DNA of 64,000 bases, taken from Methylobacterium terricola. GTDB taxonomy: Bacteria > Pseudomonadota > Alphaproteobacteria > Rhizobiales > Beijerinckiaceae. The translations under genes and the position numbers were made by a program. The notes beneath the pieces were generated by a model, which was not told where the DNA came from, ran no database searches, and was given only the letters and a program-made list of their open reading frames with translations. Below are positions 1-8,539 of the stretch, one piece after another. Positions within the stretch are counted from its first letter, which is position 1, and each line of letters starts with the position of its first letter. The stretch spans positions 551,612 through 615,611 of the forward strand of contig NZ_VDDA01000004.1 of assembly GCF_006151805.1 (NCBI RefSeq). Direction: 5' to 3'.

Positions 1-155
1 ATCAGGGGCGCCGGGCGCCCGTCCGGCCGCGAAGCCCTGGGGCCGCCGGGACGCGACGCCTGCCGGCTCCACGGTGCGGTGCGCGGCTCAGAGGGGTCCG
101 CGGTGACCGACCAGCATGCTCCGACGGCGTCGATGCGGGCCCGTCGGACCATGCC

Positions 156-368
156 CTAAGGCTGCTCGTCGTCCACGATCCGGGACAGGCATTCCAGGGC
201 GCGCCGTCGTCCATCGTCGGTTCGAATCGCGAACCAGAGCCGCATGCAATCCAGGGCTTCCGATATTTCGCGGACAGAGTTGTCTTTCGGCGACACGTCG
301 CCAACCGAAAACCCGATTTTATCTAAAATCGGGTCAAAATCTCCTGATCCGACGTCACCCTTGCTCAT
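156..368 (-). CDS. Hypothetical small protein
   Basis: Encodes about 70 residues starting MSKGDVGSG; I do not recognise the family. The protein is acidic with no membrane segment or signal peptide, and composition and codon use look like real coding sequence. An alternative ATG at 401 would add 11 residues but overlap the upstream gene by 47 nt; the ATG at 368 reduces that overlap to 14 nt and is preferred. It lies directly downstream of, and overlaps, another unrecognised small gene on the same strand, so the two are probably translationally coupled. No function can be assigned. Confidence 0.45.
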   Translation of the reverse strand: MSKGDVGSGDFDPILDKIGFSVGDVSPKDNSVREISEALDCMRLWFAIRTDDGRRRALECLSRIVDDEQP

Positions 369-648
369 GCCCGTTTCGACTTTCTGCAACGGAACCGTCA
401 TTGCACGTGCGCGATGAGGTCAGGCAATCCATGAGCCACGTCTCCGCCTCTTTCATACTCCCGAAGAGGTTGCCGTGATTTATAATTCTCTCGTGAAAAG
501 CGATCTCAAGAAACCACTTCCCTGTATTATCTTCATGCAGATCGCCTAGCAAGACCAGAACAGCGACAAGATTGCCTCCGAAGAAAACAAGGCAGCCCTG
601 CTCACTCCCACGCACAGCCATACTGACATTAAAGAATCTCAGATCCAT
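355..648 (-). CDS. Hypothetical small protein
   Basis: Encodes 97 residues (MDLRFFNVSMAV...) with a short hydrophobic stretch around residues 20-36 (GCLVFFGGNLVAVLVLLGD) that looks like a buried beta-rich core rather than a signal peptide. I do not recognise the family. GC content is lower than in neighbouring genes, hinting at recent acquisition. The same frame stays open upstream of 648 for at least ten codons without an ATG, so the true N-terminus could be longer or the gene could be 5'-truncated. It overlaps the next small gene by 14 nt. Confidence 0.45.
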   Translation of the reverse strand: MDLRFFNVSMAVRGSEQGCLVFFGGNLVAVLVLLGDLHEDNTGKWFLEIAFHERIINHGNLFGSMKEAETWLMDCLTSSRTCNDGSVAESRNGHEQG

Positions 649-1247
649 ATGATTATTCTTGATGCGACGCGGGAGATCGAGGAGATGCAGTGCGCCCCCC
701 GACCCGTCCCCGCATCGCTTCGGGGGCTCACCCCATCAGAACGAAATCCGCGATGATCATGACGAAGACGATGTTCGAGGCACCTGGACGCCTCATGTAG
801 GCCGCTCGACCAGGCGTGGATCGGCCCAAGCAGCACGATCTCTCGGCTTTGCGGACAGATCGGACATCTCGCGGCTCATCAGAGCGCGCCGACGATGCCA
901 AGGCTTGGTCAGCCGGCTATGCTTACAGGGATCATCCAGCCATGGGAACCGGCCTCGCGCCCGCCAGCGTCGCCATGGCAGCGTCCCCATGGCAGCGTCC
1001 CCGGGCCGTCCGAGCGATCTTTGGTCGCCCGATCCCTTCGGTCGCGCGATCCCAAGGGGCGGACATCCGCTCGCTCGACGGATCCCGGACGATGATCGTG
1101 GCGGCGAGCGCAGGGGCCGCTGCACACGATCATGCCGCCGCGCTCCGAGGGGCCGCCGGGCGGCGGGTGTCCGACGCCTCTCCCGCAGCAGCCTCGTGCG
1201 GACGGGAGAGGCGCGGTACCGACCGGCGCGCCGGCGCGGCGCGAGTC
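649..1247. other. Intergenic region without a supportable gene
   Basis: No reading frame here on either strand looks like a protein; those present are Arg/Pro/Ser-rich compositional artefacts of high GC. It contains a 14-nt exact tandem duplication (catggcagcgtccc) at 974-1001 and repeated GATC-containing short motifs. Likely a decayed intergenic region. Confidence 0.5.
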
Positions 1248-1273
1248 GATCCCGTCCCCGCGGGGACGGGATC
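1248..1273 (-). terminator. Perfect 26-bp palindrome, possible terminator
   Basis: The sequence gatcccgtccccg followed by its exact reverse complement forms a 26-bp perfect palindrome about 40 nt beyond the stop codon of the minus-strand gene ending at 1315. There is no clear T-run, so a terminator or REP-like role is inferred from position only. Confidence 0.35.
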
Positions 1274-1314
1274 CGCACGACGGACGCACGCTCGCCCGCC
1301 CGATCAGGTGTGGC

Positions 1315-1914
1315 TCACGCCACGGACGGACGCGCGGAGACCGCCGCGAGGGCGGGGGCGTGCCGCAGGTCGGGGGGCGTCTTGAAGTCCCGCGCCGCGC
1401 CGCGGGACGCCGCGACGCCGCGCGGAAACCCGCTGCGGTCCCGGTAGGATCTCCTCCGCCCCACGCCGCGGCTGTGCCGCATCGTGGTAGCCTGGGCGTC
1501 GATCAGGTCGATGGCCGTGATGCCGAGCAGCAGCGCCAGGGCGACGACGACGTTGTCGCGCTTCGGGTTGTCCGGCCGCAAAGCCGTCAGCACGGTCGCG
1601 ATGTCGAGGCCGTCGCCGGCGACCCGGCTCCACAGCCCGAGCTTCTTGTCGACCGACAGCGAGAGGATGCCGCTGGCGATCTCGCGGGCGCCATAGACCC
1701 GCACCAGGGCCTCCTTGCCCTCCATGCCGAGGGTCCGCGTGATGCGCTGAGGTGCCAGGAGTTCGGTCAGGCCGAGGCCGAGGCTGAACCAGCCGAGCCC
1801 CTTGGCGAGGCTGTCCGGGATGCCGCGCGAGCTCGGCCCGGAATGGAGGACCTTCGGATCGCCCTCGGACCGAGCGATGTTCGAGAGGCCCGTGATACTG
1901 GAGAGGTTCGGCAT
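1315..1914 (-). CDS. Cyclase/dehydrase-type membrane protein (membrane half)
   Basis: Encodes 199 residues. Residues about 38-60 (LGWFSLGLGLTELLAP) and 121-137 (NVVVALALLLGITAIDL) are hydrophobic, and the conserved blocks GWFSLGLGLTELLAP, VYGAREIASG and RVAGDGLDIA match the membrane N-terminal half of proteins annotated as cyclase/dehydrase or SRPBCC proteins in Methylobacterium and Bradyrhizobium. The SRPBCC ligand-binding half is absent; instead there is a basic tail (RDRSGFPRGV...). The start at 1914 has a GAGGGA-like ribosome site. It lies 18 nt downstream of a zinc alcohol dehydrogenase gene and is probably co-transcribed with it. Function unknown; the family name does not prove enzyme activity. 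Confidence 0.75.
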   Translation of the reverse strand: MPNLSSITGLSNIARSEGDPKVLHSGPSSRGIPDSLAKGLGWFSLGLGLTELLAPQRITRTLGMEGKEALVRVYGAREIASGILSLSVDKKLGLWSRVAGDGLDIATVLTALRPDNPKRDNVVVALALLLGITAIDLIDAQATTMRHSRGVGRRRSYRDRSGFPRGVAASRGAARDFKTPPDLRHAPALAAVSARPSVA

Positions 1915-1932
1915 GATCTTTCCCTCGACGTG

Positions 1933-3108
1933 TCAGGGTTTGAGGACGACCTTGATGCAGCTGTCCTGCTTGTCCCGGAAGATCCGGTACATCTCGGGCC
2001 CCTGGTCGAGCGGGACCTCGTGCGTGATGACGAAGGAGGGGTCGATCTGCTCCTCCTCGATTCGCCGGAGGAGATCGGCGGTCCAGCGCTGGACGTGGGT
2101 CTGCCCCATGCGGAAGGTGAGGCCCTTGTTCATCGCCGCGCCCATCGGGATCTTGTCGGCCAGGCCCCCGTAGACGCCCGGGATCGAGATCAGGCCCCCG
2201 GGCCGGCACACGTAGATCATCTCGCGCAGCACGTGCGGCCGGTCGCTCTCGGCCAGCAGGATCTGCTTGGCCCGGTCGTAGACCGTGTCCGGCATGGCCA
2301 TGGTGACGTGGCTCTCCATGCCGATGCAGTCGATGCACTTCTCGGGGCCCTCGCCGCCGGTCAGCTCGTTCAGCCGCTCGACGACGTTCTCCTCCTTGAA
2401 GTTGATGGTGATGGCGCCGCCCGCCTCGGCCATCTCCAGCCGCTCGGGCAGGTGGTCGATGGCGACGACCTGCTCGGCGCCGAGGAGAATGGCCGAGCGG
2501 ATCGTCATCTGGCCGACCGGCCCGCAACCCCAGATCGCCACCGTGTCGGTGGGCTGGATGTCCGCCTGGACGGCCGCCTGCCAGCCGGTCGGGAAGATGT
2601 CGGAGAGGAACAGCAGCGTCTCGTCGGGAATGCCCTCGGGCACCTTCTGGACGGTCGTGTCGGCGAAGGGCACGCGCAGGTACTCGGCCTGGCCGCCCGG
2701 ATAGCCCCCGGTGAGATGCGAGTAGCCGAACAGGCCGGCGGTGGTGTGGCCGAAGACCTTGTCGGCGAGGTGCTTCTTGCGGTTGCTTCTCTGGCAGACG
2801 GAGAAGTATCCGCGCCTGCACTGGTCGCACTCGCCGCAGACGATGGTGAAGGGCACCACGACCCGGTCGCCCTTCTTCAGCTTGCCGTTGAGCCCGCGCC
2901 CGGTCTCGACGACCTCGCCCATGGTCTCGTGACCCATGATGTCGCCCGGGAGCATGGCGGGGATGAAGTTGTGGAACAGGTGCAGGTCGGAGCCGCAGAT
3001 CGCGCAACTCGTGACCTTGATGATGGCGTCGCGGCCGTCCTCGATCTCCGGATCGGTGACCGTATCGCAGCGGATGTCTTCCTTCCCATGCCAAACCAGG
3101 GCTCGCAT
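1933..3108 (-). CDS. Zinc-dependent alcohol dehydrogenase (MDR superfamily)
   Basis: A 391-residue medium-chain dehydrogenase. Visible features are the catalytic zinc residues Cys38 (CAICGSD) and His60-Glu61 (GHE), the structural zinc cysteines 91, 94, 97 and 105, and the nucleotide-binding motif GCGPVG at 194-199. The overall layout resembles the glutathione-independent formaldehyde/alcohol dehydrogenase-like branch; the substrate cannot be read from sequence. The frame is open far upstream, but the ATG at 3108 has a GGAG site 10 nt before it and gives the family's usual N-terminus (MRALVWHG). It heads an operon with the membrane cyclase/dehydrase-like gene downstream and is paralogous to the enzyme encoded at 11429-12598. 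A possible EcfG promoter lies 107 nt upstream. Confidence 0.9.
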   Translation of the reverse strand: MRALVWHGKEDIRCDTVTDPEIEDGRDAIIKVTSCAICGSDLHLFHNFIPAMLPGDIMGHETMGEVVETGRGLNGKLKKGDRVVVPFTIVCGECDQCRRGYFSVCQRSNRKKHLADKVFGHTTAGLFGYSHLTGGYPGGQAEYLRVPFADTTVQKVPEGIPDETLLFLSDIFPTGWQAAVQADIQPTDTVAIWGCGPVGQMTIRSAILLGAEQVVAIDHLPERLEMAEAGGAITINFKEENVVERLNELTGGEGPEKCIDCIGMESHVTMAMPDTVYDRAKQILLAESDRPHVLREMIYVCRPGGLISIPGVYGGLADKIPMGAAMNKGLTFRMGQTHVQRWTADLLRRIEEEQIDPSFVITHEVPLDQGPEMYRIFRDKQDSCIKVVLKP

Positions 3109-3214
3109 CGCCTTCGTCTCCCATCGGTTGAGGTGCGAGAGCCGGCCTCGAAGCGGGACAGCCCGATCGGCCTGACGCTCTCGCGGGGATGGTGGTCGGG
3201 ACTGCGATGAGCCG

Positions 3215-3240
3215 AACCGGGATGCGAGAGGCCGCGTTCC
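3215..3240 (-). promoter_or_regulatory. Possible EcfG (general stress) promoter
   Basis: On the minus strand GGAAC is followed after 18 nt by GTTC, close to the EcfG/PhyR consensus GGAAC-N16/17-cGTT known from alphaproteobacteria. It lies about 107 nt upstream of the alcohol dehydrogenase start. Only the two short boxes support it. Confidence 0.35.
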
Positions 3241-3423
3241 CGCGGATGAATCCCTAGGAGACCTCCGGTCCGGGGCGGTGTCCCGGATCGGGAGAGGGCG
3301 TCCCGCGCCGGCGGGCCGGATCCGTATCGCACCTACGGAGCGCTCCGATCGTCCGGCAGGACCGGCAGCGCCAGGTTCCCGGCCTTGGGGCGGGCGGGCC
3401 GCCCGCCGATCCGGAGGCATGCC

Positions 3424-3621
3424 GTGACCGAACTTCTGCCAGAGACCGACCGGGACGCCTGCGCGCGCGACGCCATGACGGCGATCGAGGTGGCGCTCGA
3501 CCGGCTGTCCCCCGAGGCGAGGAGCGCCTTCTGGACCGCCATCGACAGGCTCTACCGGTTGCCGGTCGAGGCGGGCGGGCCGCCCGCCGGGGCGGCGCCC
3601 CGGCATCGTTCGCCGCCATAG
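3424..3621 (+). CDS. Hypothetical small protein
   Basis: Encodes 65 residues from a GTG start at 3424 with a GGAGG site 7 nt upstream. The N-terminal half (residues 1-45) is a plausible amphipathic helical sequence with several Asp/Glu/Arg residues; the C-terminus is Pro/Gly-rich. No family recognised. It is convergent with nothing and sits between the dehydrogenase and the channel-like gene. The ribosome site is the main argument for it being real. Confidence 0.35.
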   Translation: MTELLPETDRDACARDAMTAIEVALDRLSPEARSAFWTAIDRLYRLPVEAGGPPAGAAPRHRSPP

Positions 3622-3730
3622 CGTCGTTTGCCGACGGGGCGACCGGTTCGGCGACGCCGACGATGCCAGAAGAACCCGTCCGCTGCGCTGCCGGCCTGGG
3701 CCCGCGGGGAAGTCCTAAGGGTTGATCGCA

Positions 3731-3755
3731 GGAACGGGGCCAGACGCGGCCGGTT
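3731..3755 (+). promoter_or_regulatory. Possible EcfG (general stress) promoter
   Basis: GGAAC at 3731-3735 is followed by 17 nt and then GTTC at 3753, matching the EcfG/PhyR promoter pattern. It lies 53 nt before the start of the channel-like gene, the same spacing as at the site before the gene at 6604. Confidence 0.35.
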
Positions 3756-3807
3756 CGCGACGGGAGCGGCGCCGCACGGCGCACGGCGCTTCGCGGCAGG
3801 CCGATTC

Positions 3808-4905
3808 ATGGTGTCATTTCTCGAACGCGCCTCGGGCGCCCTCGTGATGGGGGTCGTCCTCCTCGACGTCTTTCTCACCGTGCTCTACGCCCGCATCGGC
3901 ACGGGGCTGATCGCCGAGCGCGCCGCGCATCTCACCTGGATCGTCTTTCGCCGGGCGGCCGAGGCGGCCGGCGCGCGGCGCGGGGTGGTGCTGTCCTTCT
4001 GCGGTCCGGCGATCCTCGTGCTCTACGTCGTGCTCTGGGCCGGCGGCCTGACGCTCGGCGCCGGGCTCATCATCCATCCCGGTCTCGGGTCAGGAGTGCA
4101 GGCGGGCAGCGGCCCGACGCCGACGGACCTCCTCACCGCCCTCTATGCCGGGGGCAGCAGCATGGCGATCGTCGGTGCCAGCGACTTCCGGCCGACGACC
4201 GATGCCTACCGGGCCGTCTACCTGGCGAACTCGCTCCTCGGCCTGTCGGTGACCTCGCTGGTCCTGACCTACGTCATGCAGGTCTACGGCGCCCTGCGGC
4301 AGCGCAACGCGCTCGGGCTTCAGCTCCACCTCGTCTCCGGGGAGACCTCGGAGGCCGGCGAGCTGCTGGCGCGGCTCGGACCGCGCGGGCAGTTCAGCGC
4401 CGGCTACAGCCATCTCGTCTCGCTGGGCGAGGCCATGGCGGCGATGAAGGAGACCCATCACTTCTACCCGGTGCTGTTCTACTTCCGGTTCCGGCAGCCC
4501 TATTATTCGGTCTCGGCGCAGGCGCATCTCGTGCTCGACACGGCGTCGCTGATCCGCAGCACGCTCGCGGGCGAGGACACGGCCTGGCTGAAGGAGGCGG
4601 CCGCGGTCGAGGCGCTCTGGCGCGTGGCCCTGATGCTGGTCGTCACCCTCGAAACGGCGTTCCTGCCGGGCGATCCGCCGGCCGCGACACCTGTCGACCC
4701 TCGCGAGCGGCAGCGGTGGCGCGCCCAGTGGGAGCGGGCCGCGTCCCGGCTCGCCGCGGCCGGCATCGCGGCCGCGCACGAGGAGGCGGCCGCGCAGGCC
4801 TATCTCGACCTGCGCGCGCAATGGTGGCCACACATCGCGCGGCTGGCTCCCGCGATGGCCTATCGGAGCGAGGACATCGAGGCACGCGGATCGGAGAAGC
4901 CCTAA
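3808..4905 (+). CDS. Ion-channel-like membrane protein with degenerate pore motif
   Basis: Encodes 365 residues. Hydrophobic segments are at about residues 8-26, 60-82 and 132-155. Between the last two, residues 102-130 resemble a potassium-channel pore loop: a LYAGGSS helix followed by IVGASDFRPTT, where a canonical filter would read TVGYGD.P.T. The cytoplasmic C-terminal 200 residues are helical and Ala/Arg-rich (ERQRWRAQWERA). This resembles two-TM ion channel-like proteins, but the filter is not a potassium signature, so ion selectivity or channel function is uncertain. The ATG at 3808 gives a membrane segment right at the N-terminus; the frame is open upstream. A Crp/Fnr regulator gene follows 65 nt downstream. 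Confidence 0.7.
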   Translation: MVSFLERASGALVMGVVLLDVFLTVLYARIGTGLIAERAAHLTWIVFRRAAEAAGARRGVVLSFCGPAILVLYVVLWAGGLTLGAGLIIHPGLGSGVQAGSGPTPTDLLTALYAGGSSMAIVGASDFRPTTDAYRAVYLANSLLGLSVTSLVLTYVMQVYGALRQRNALGLQLHLVSGETSEAGELLARLGPRGQFSAGYSHLVSLGEAMAAMKETHHFYPVLFYFRFRQPYYSVSAQAHLVLDTASLIRSTLAGEDTAWLKEAAAVEALWRVALMLVVTLETAFLPGDPPAATPVDPRERQRWRAQWERAASRLAAAGIAAAHEEAAAQAYLDLRAQWWPHIARLAPAMAYRSEDIEARGSEKP

Positions 4906-4970
4906 GGGACCGGCCGGATGGATTCGGCCCGCGAGGCGGGATGAATAGGCCCGATCCAGGAGGAAGACCG

Positions 4971-5756
4971 ATGGGGAGAGCCGCCACGATGATGACGGAT
5001 CCTGCCGCGACCGGTATCGCGCACGTCCCGCGGCTTGCCGCGCCGGGATGGGACGGGGCGGATTGTGCGCTCGCCCGCAGGCTCGGTGGCTTTGCCCCGC
5101 TCGACGCCCAGGACCGGGCGGCGCTCGCCGGCCTGATCGGCTATGTCCGGCCGGTCGGGCGGCACACGGTCCTCGTGGAGCAGGATAGCGTGGCCGATCA
5201 CGCGGTCATCGTCTTCGCCGGGTTCGCGAGCCGCGGCAAGCACCGTGCATCCGGGCGCCGCCAGATCGTGGCCTATCTCGTCCCCGGCGACCTGTGCGAC
5301 CGCGGCGTCCTCCACGACCACCCGCTCGGCCACGCGATCGAGACCCTCACGCCCTGCCTCGTCGCCCGGGTCCCGCGCGCGGCCTATCTCGACCTGCTCG
5401 GCCGGCATCCCCGCATCGCCCTCGCGCTGCAGCGGGCGCGGCTCGCCGAAGAGGCGACGGTGCACGAGTGGGTGGCCAATATCGGCATGCGCTCGGGCAC
5501 CGAGCGCATGGCGCATCTCCTGTGCGAGCTGATGGAACGCCTGGGAACGGTCGGCCAAGTCACGGACGGCCAGTACGCCCTGCCGCTGACCCAGACCGAT
5601 CTGGCCGACACGCTCGGCCTGTCGAGCGTGCACGTGAACCGCGTGCTGCAAGCCCTGCGGCGCGACCGGCTGATCTCGCTGTGCGGGCACCGCCTGCGGG
5701 TCCTCGCGCCGCGGCGGTTGCGCGAGCTCGCGGAGTTCGGCGCCGGATCCCCGTGA
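4971..5756 (+). CDS. Crp/Fnr family transcriptional regulator
   Basis: Encodes 261 residues. Residues about 35-150 form the cyclic-nucleotide-binding-type sensor fold (LGGFAPLDAQDRAALAGL at its start and PGDLCDRGVLHD in the middle). Residues 206-235 (LTQTDLADTLGLSSVHVNRV) are the Crp-type helix-turn-helix. There is no N-terminal FNR-type cysteine cluster, so an iron-sulfur oxygen sensor is unlikely. The start at 4971 is chosen for the AGGAGGA site 6 nt upstream; an in-frame ATG at 4941 lacks one. Short non-FNR Crp-like regulators of this shape are numerous in Methylobacterium. Its targets are unknown; the adjacent channel-like gene is a candidate. Confidence 0.9.
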   Translation: MGRAATMMTDPAATGIAHVPRLAAPGWDGADCALARRLGGFAPLDAQDRAALAGLIGYVRPVGRHTVLVEQDSVADHAVIVFAGFASRGKHRASGRRQIVAYLVPGDLCDRGVLHDHPLGHAIETLTPCLVARVPRAAYLDLLGRHPRIALALQRARLAEEATVHEWVANIGMRSGTERMAHLLCELMERLGTVGQVTDGQYALPLTQTDLADTLGLSSVHVNRVLQALRRDRLISLCGHRLRVLAPRRLRELAEFGAGSP

Positions 5757-6527
5757 GCCGCCGCGAGGATCGTCCCGACGGGGAGGATCCTGCGTCGTCG
5801 CACGACATTGCCGCACCCTCAGCGGGGCAAGGTCATCCCATCGGGCACCGCCACGGGACACGCCACGGACGGATCCGCGCTCCGGCGAGCCGGCGGCGCC
5901 TGACACGCCCCGCCCCTTTCCCGCACGGCCGCAACGCCGCGACAGGAGATCCGGATCCGCGCAAGAACTCGCGACGCGTCTCAGGTCCGGATCCCGGATC
6001 CCCGTCCGCATCGATGCAGCCGTCCAGGAAAAAGGCGTGACGTGCGATGACACGACAGGCCGGCGGCAGCGCCTGTCCGGGTGAACCGCCCGAATTCAAG
6101 TCATCGGAGGGAGAGGCGCTCGGAGATCGCGCCCCATCATCGGTGAACCGACGGCGCAGGCGGTGATACCGCAGCGCCTTCGAACGAACTCGTTCGACGG
6201 CGCGAGGCAAGCCCGAACGGGCGTCGGCGCTGATGCGAAGGCGCGAGGGTACGAGGCACCGAACGGCGAGCCGGCCGGCGCCCGACGCGACGGCTCCCGC
6301 TCCGCTCGCCGCGATCCGACGCGGGCGACGTCCCCGCCGCGCCGCCGATGCATCGGGCCGGCATGGACGAGCGGACGGTCGCGCACGGCTGGATAAGGTC
6401 AAATCCAAATCCACTCAACTATCTCTGGCATAACCAGGGTGGCACACACCCGATATTGGATGCAACTGCCAAGTACAGATTGTCCGGCATCGGCGCGCTT
6501 CGGACATATCCTGAGGGATCCCCCGTA
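5757..6527. other. Intergenic region with palindromic repeat copy
   Basis: No credible gene in about 770 nt. The notable content is a degenerate copy of the large palindromic element found at 10927-11042 (listed separately at 6181-6255). Bases 6370-6480 are less GC-rich and may carry regulatory sequence for the downstream secreted protein. Confidence 0.5.
6181..6255. repeat. Partial copy of the palindromic intergenic element
   Basis: The stretch beginning with gttcgacggcgcgaggcaag matches the reverse complement of about 10972-11030 at roughly 40 of 43 positions, then resumes with aaggcgcgagggta. Compared with the other copy it lacks one arm of the 20-bp hairpin. It starts inside an imperfect palindrome centred on cgaacgaactcgttcg. 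Confidence 0.6.
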
Positions 6528-6552
6528 GGAACGGGGGCAAGCCGCTCGGGTT
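6528..6552 (+). promoter_or_regulatory. Possible EcfG (general stress) promoter
   Basis: GGAAC at 6528-6532, 17 nt, then GTTC at 6550 fits the EcfG/PhyR pattern and sits 52 nt upstream of the start codon of the secreted repeat protein. Confidence 0.35.
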
Positions 6553-6603
6553 CGGATCCATGCAGCATAGGCCTGGGAATTGCCGCATGCGCAGGAGGTA
6601 TTC

Positions 6604-7773
6604 ATGGCGTTGAGACAAGTCTTTCTCGCGGGCACTGTTCTTGCCGCGCTGGCGGGTGGGTCCGCGCACGCTCAGCAATCGGCGGTCAGCAACCAGCGCA
6701 CGGCGCAGGACCAGTCGGAAGGACAGGGCACGCAGATCTTCGTGAGCTCGGCCGGGGTGCGCCAGATCCAGCAGGCGCTGACCCAGAAGGGCTACAGCAC
6801 GGGCAACGTGGACGGCCGCTGGAACGCCCAGACCACGGCGGCGGCGCGCAGCTTCCAGCAGGCGCAGAACATGGAGCCGACCGGCACGCTCACCGTCCCG
6901 CTCGTCTACGGCCTCGGCCTCGACCAGGACATCATCCTGGGCAATACGGGCGCGCAGGGCGGCGGCCAGTCCGGCGACCAGGGCACCAAGCAAGCCGACA
7001 ACCAGCGCGTCGTCATCGAGCGCGCCGACAGCCGCGGCACCCCGCTCCATGTCAGCCCGGCCGGAATCCGGCAGATCCAGCAGGCCCTGAACCAGCAGGG
7101 CTGGAACACCGGACAGGTGGACGGCCGCTGGGGCCCGGCGACCGTGCAGGCCGCGCGCAGCTACCAGCAGGTGCATGGCCTCGAGCCGACGGGACGGCTC
7201 GAGGTCGGCCTCATCGCCGCGCTCGGCCTGACCGATCCGATCTTCTCGGCCGGGCACGGCACCGGCCCGCAGGCCGCCAACGCGGCACGACCGCAACCGA
7301 GCCAGGCGGCCGGCACGGGGGGCGACAAGCAAGTCGACAACCAGCGCATCGCCATGGAGCGCGCCGACAGCCCCGGCGAGCCCCTGTGGATGAATTCGGA
7401 CGGCGTGCGCCAGATCCAGCAGGTGCTGAACCAGCGCGGCTACGCCGCCGGCCATCTCGACGGCAACTGGAACACCGACACGGCGCTCGCCGCGACCCAC
7501 TTCCAGCAGGCGCAGGGCCTCGAGCCGACCGGTACGCTGACCACGAACCTGCTCGCCACGATCGGGATGCCGCGCTGGCAGCGGGGCGAGTTCATGGGCG
7601 GCATGGCGACGACCGCGAACGCGGCGGGCAATCCCAACCCGCAGACGACCGGCACCGTCTCGTCGGCGCGCGGGACGGGCGCGTCCGGCCAGGGCAGCGC
7701 GGGTGGCTCCGCGAGCGCTCCTTCTCCCGCCGGACAGGGCGGCGAAGGACAGCGCGCGGCGGGCTCGCGATAG
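6604..7773 (+). CDS. Secreted protein with three peptidoglycan-binding-like repeats
   Basis: Encodes 389 residues. Residues 1-24 are a signal peptide (VFLAGTVLAALAGGSAHAQ). Three repeats follow at about residues 44-106, 147-210 and 254-322. Each has the pattern VRQIQQALxQxGYxxGxxDGxW, AxxxFQQAQxxEPTGxL, as in peptidoglycan-binding domain 1 (PF01471-like). The linkers are Gln/Gly/Ala-rich and repeat a segment with the pattern DNQRxxxERADS. The last 60 residues are Ser/Gly-rich and disordered. No catalytic domain is visible, so it is probably a periplasmic or exported wall-associated protein. The start has an AGGAGG site 6 nt upstream. A possible stress promoter precedes it. Confidence 0.8.
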   Translation: MALRQVFLAGTVLAALAGGSAHAQQSAVSNQRTAQDQSEGQGTQIFVSSAGVRQIQQALTQKGYSTGNVDGRWNAQTTAAARSFQQAQNMEPTGTLTVPLVYGLGLDQDIILGNTGAQGGGQSGDQGTKQADNQRVVIERADSRGTPLHVSPAGIRQIQQALNQQGWNTGQVDGRWGPATVQAARSYQQVHGLEPTGRLEVGLIAALGLTDPIFSAGHGTGPQAANAARPQPSQAAGTGGDKQVDNQRIAMERADSPGEPLWMNSDGVRQIQQVLNQRGYAAGHLDGNWNTDTALAATHFQQAQGLEPTGTLTTNLLATIGMPRWQRGEFMGGMATTANAAGNPNPQTTGTVSSARGTGASGQGSAGGSASAPSPAGQGGEGQRAAGSR

Positions 7774-7940
7774 CCTCAGCCTCGCCGCGGCGGCGCCCGC
7801 ATCCCTGCCGCCGCCATAGCCCGTCCGGCCATCAGGCCGGGCGGGCGCTTTCGGGGTCCGGGAGACCGTGCCGCCTCGCGCACTCGATCACCTCCTCGGA
7901 TCTGCCCCGCATCGCCACCCTGGCTGAAGGAAGCAACCCG

Positions 7941-8513
7941 ATGGCTCACGGACCACTGAACGGACTGCGCGTGGCGATCCTCGTCACCGACGGTTTCGAG
8001 CAGGTCGAGCTGACCGAGCCCCGCAAGGCCCTCGACGAGGCCGGGGCCGAGACGCGTCTCGTCTCGCCCAAGACCGACCGGGTCAAAGGCTGGAACTTCA
8101 CCGATTGGGGCGACACGCTGCCCGTCGACGTTCCACTGGATCACGCGAAGCCGGACGATTTCGACGCCATCCTGCTGCCGGGCGGGGTCATCAACCCCGA
8201 CACGTTGCGGATGGACGGGAGCGCCATCGCGTTCGCCCAATCCTTCCTCGATGCCGGCAAGCCAGTGGCGACGATCTGCCATGGTCCGTGGACCTTGATC
8301 GAGACCGGCAGGCTGAGCGGCAGGCGGATGGCGTCGTGGCCGTCGCTGCAGACGGACCTCGAGGCGCAAGGCGTCGAGTGGCTGGACCAGGAGGTCGTCG
8401 TGGACGGCAACCTGGTGTCGAGCCGGATGCCGGACGACATCCCGGCCTTCAACCGCGAGCTGGTCGCGCTGCTCGGCCGGTCCCGGGGGCCGGCGGCGCG
8501 GCCCGCCTCGTGA
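7941..8513 (+). CDS. DJ-1/PfpI family type 1 glutamine amidotransferase-like protein
   Basis: Encodes 190 residues of the DJ-1/PfpI fold. The nucleophile Cys113 sits in TICHGPW with the following His114, and Glu20 (DGFEQVEL) is the partner acid of PfpI-type proteins. Members are described as deglycases, chaperones or intracellular proteases; which applies here cannot be told. Full family length, with a GAAGGA ribosome site before the ATG at 7941. It follows the secreted repeat protein by 167 nt and converges with the PAS regulator. DJ-1/PfpI proteins are often stress-induced in proteobacteria. Confidence 0.88.
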   Translation: MAHGPLNGLRVAILVTDGFEQVELTEPRKALDEAGAETRLVSPKTDRVKGWNFTDWGDTLPVDVPLDHAKPDDFDAILLPGGVINPDTLRMDGSAIAFAQSFLDAGKPVATICHGPWTLIETGRLSGRRMASWPSLQTDLEAQGVEWLDQEVVVDGNLVSSRMPDDIPAFNRELVALLGRSRGPAARPAS

Positions 8514-8539
8514 GCCCCCATCCCGAGAGCCGCGGCGGC

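Noticed and set aside
1132..3210. Long plus-strand frame opposite the first alcohol dehydrogenase
   Set aside because: The dehydrogenase has all zinc and nucleotide motifs on the minus strand; the plus frame shows none.
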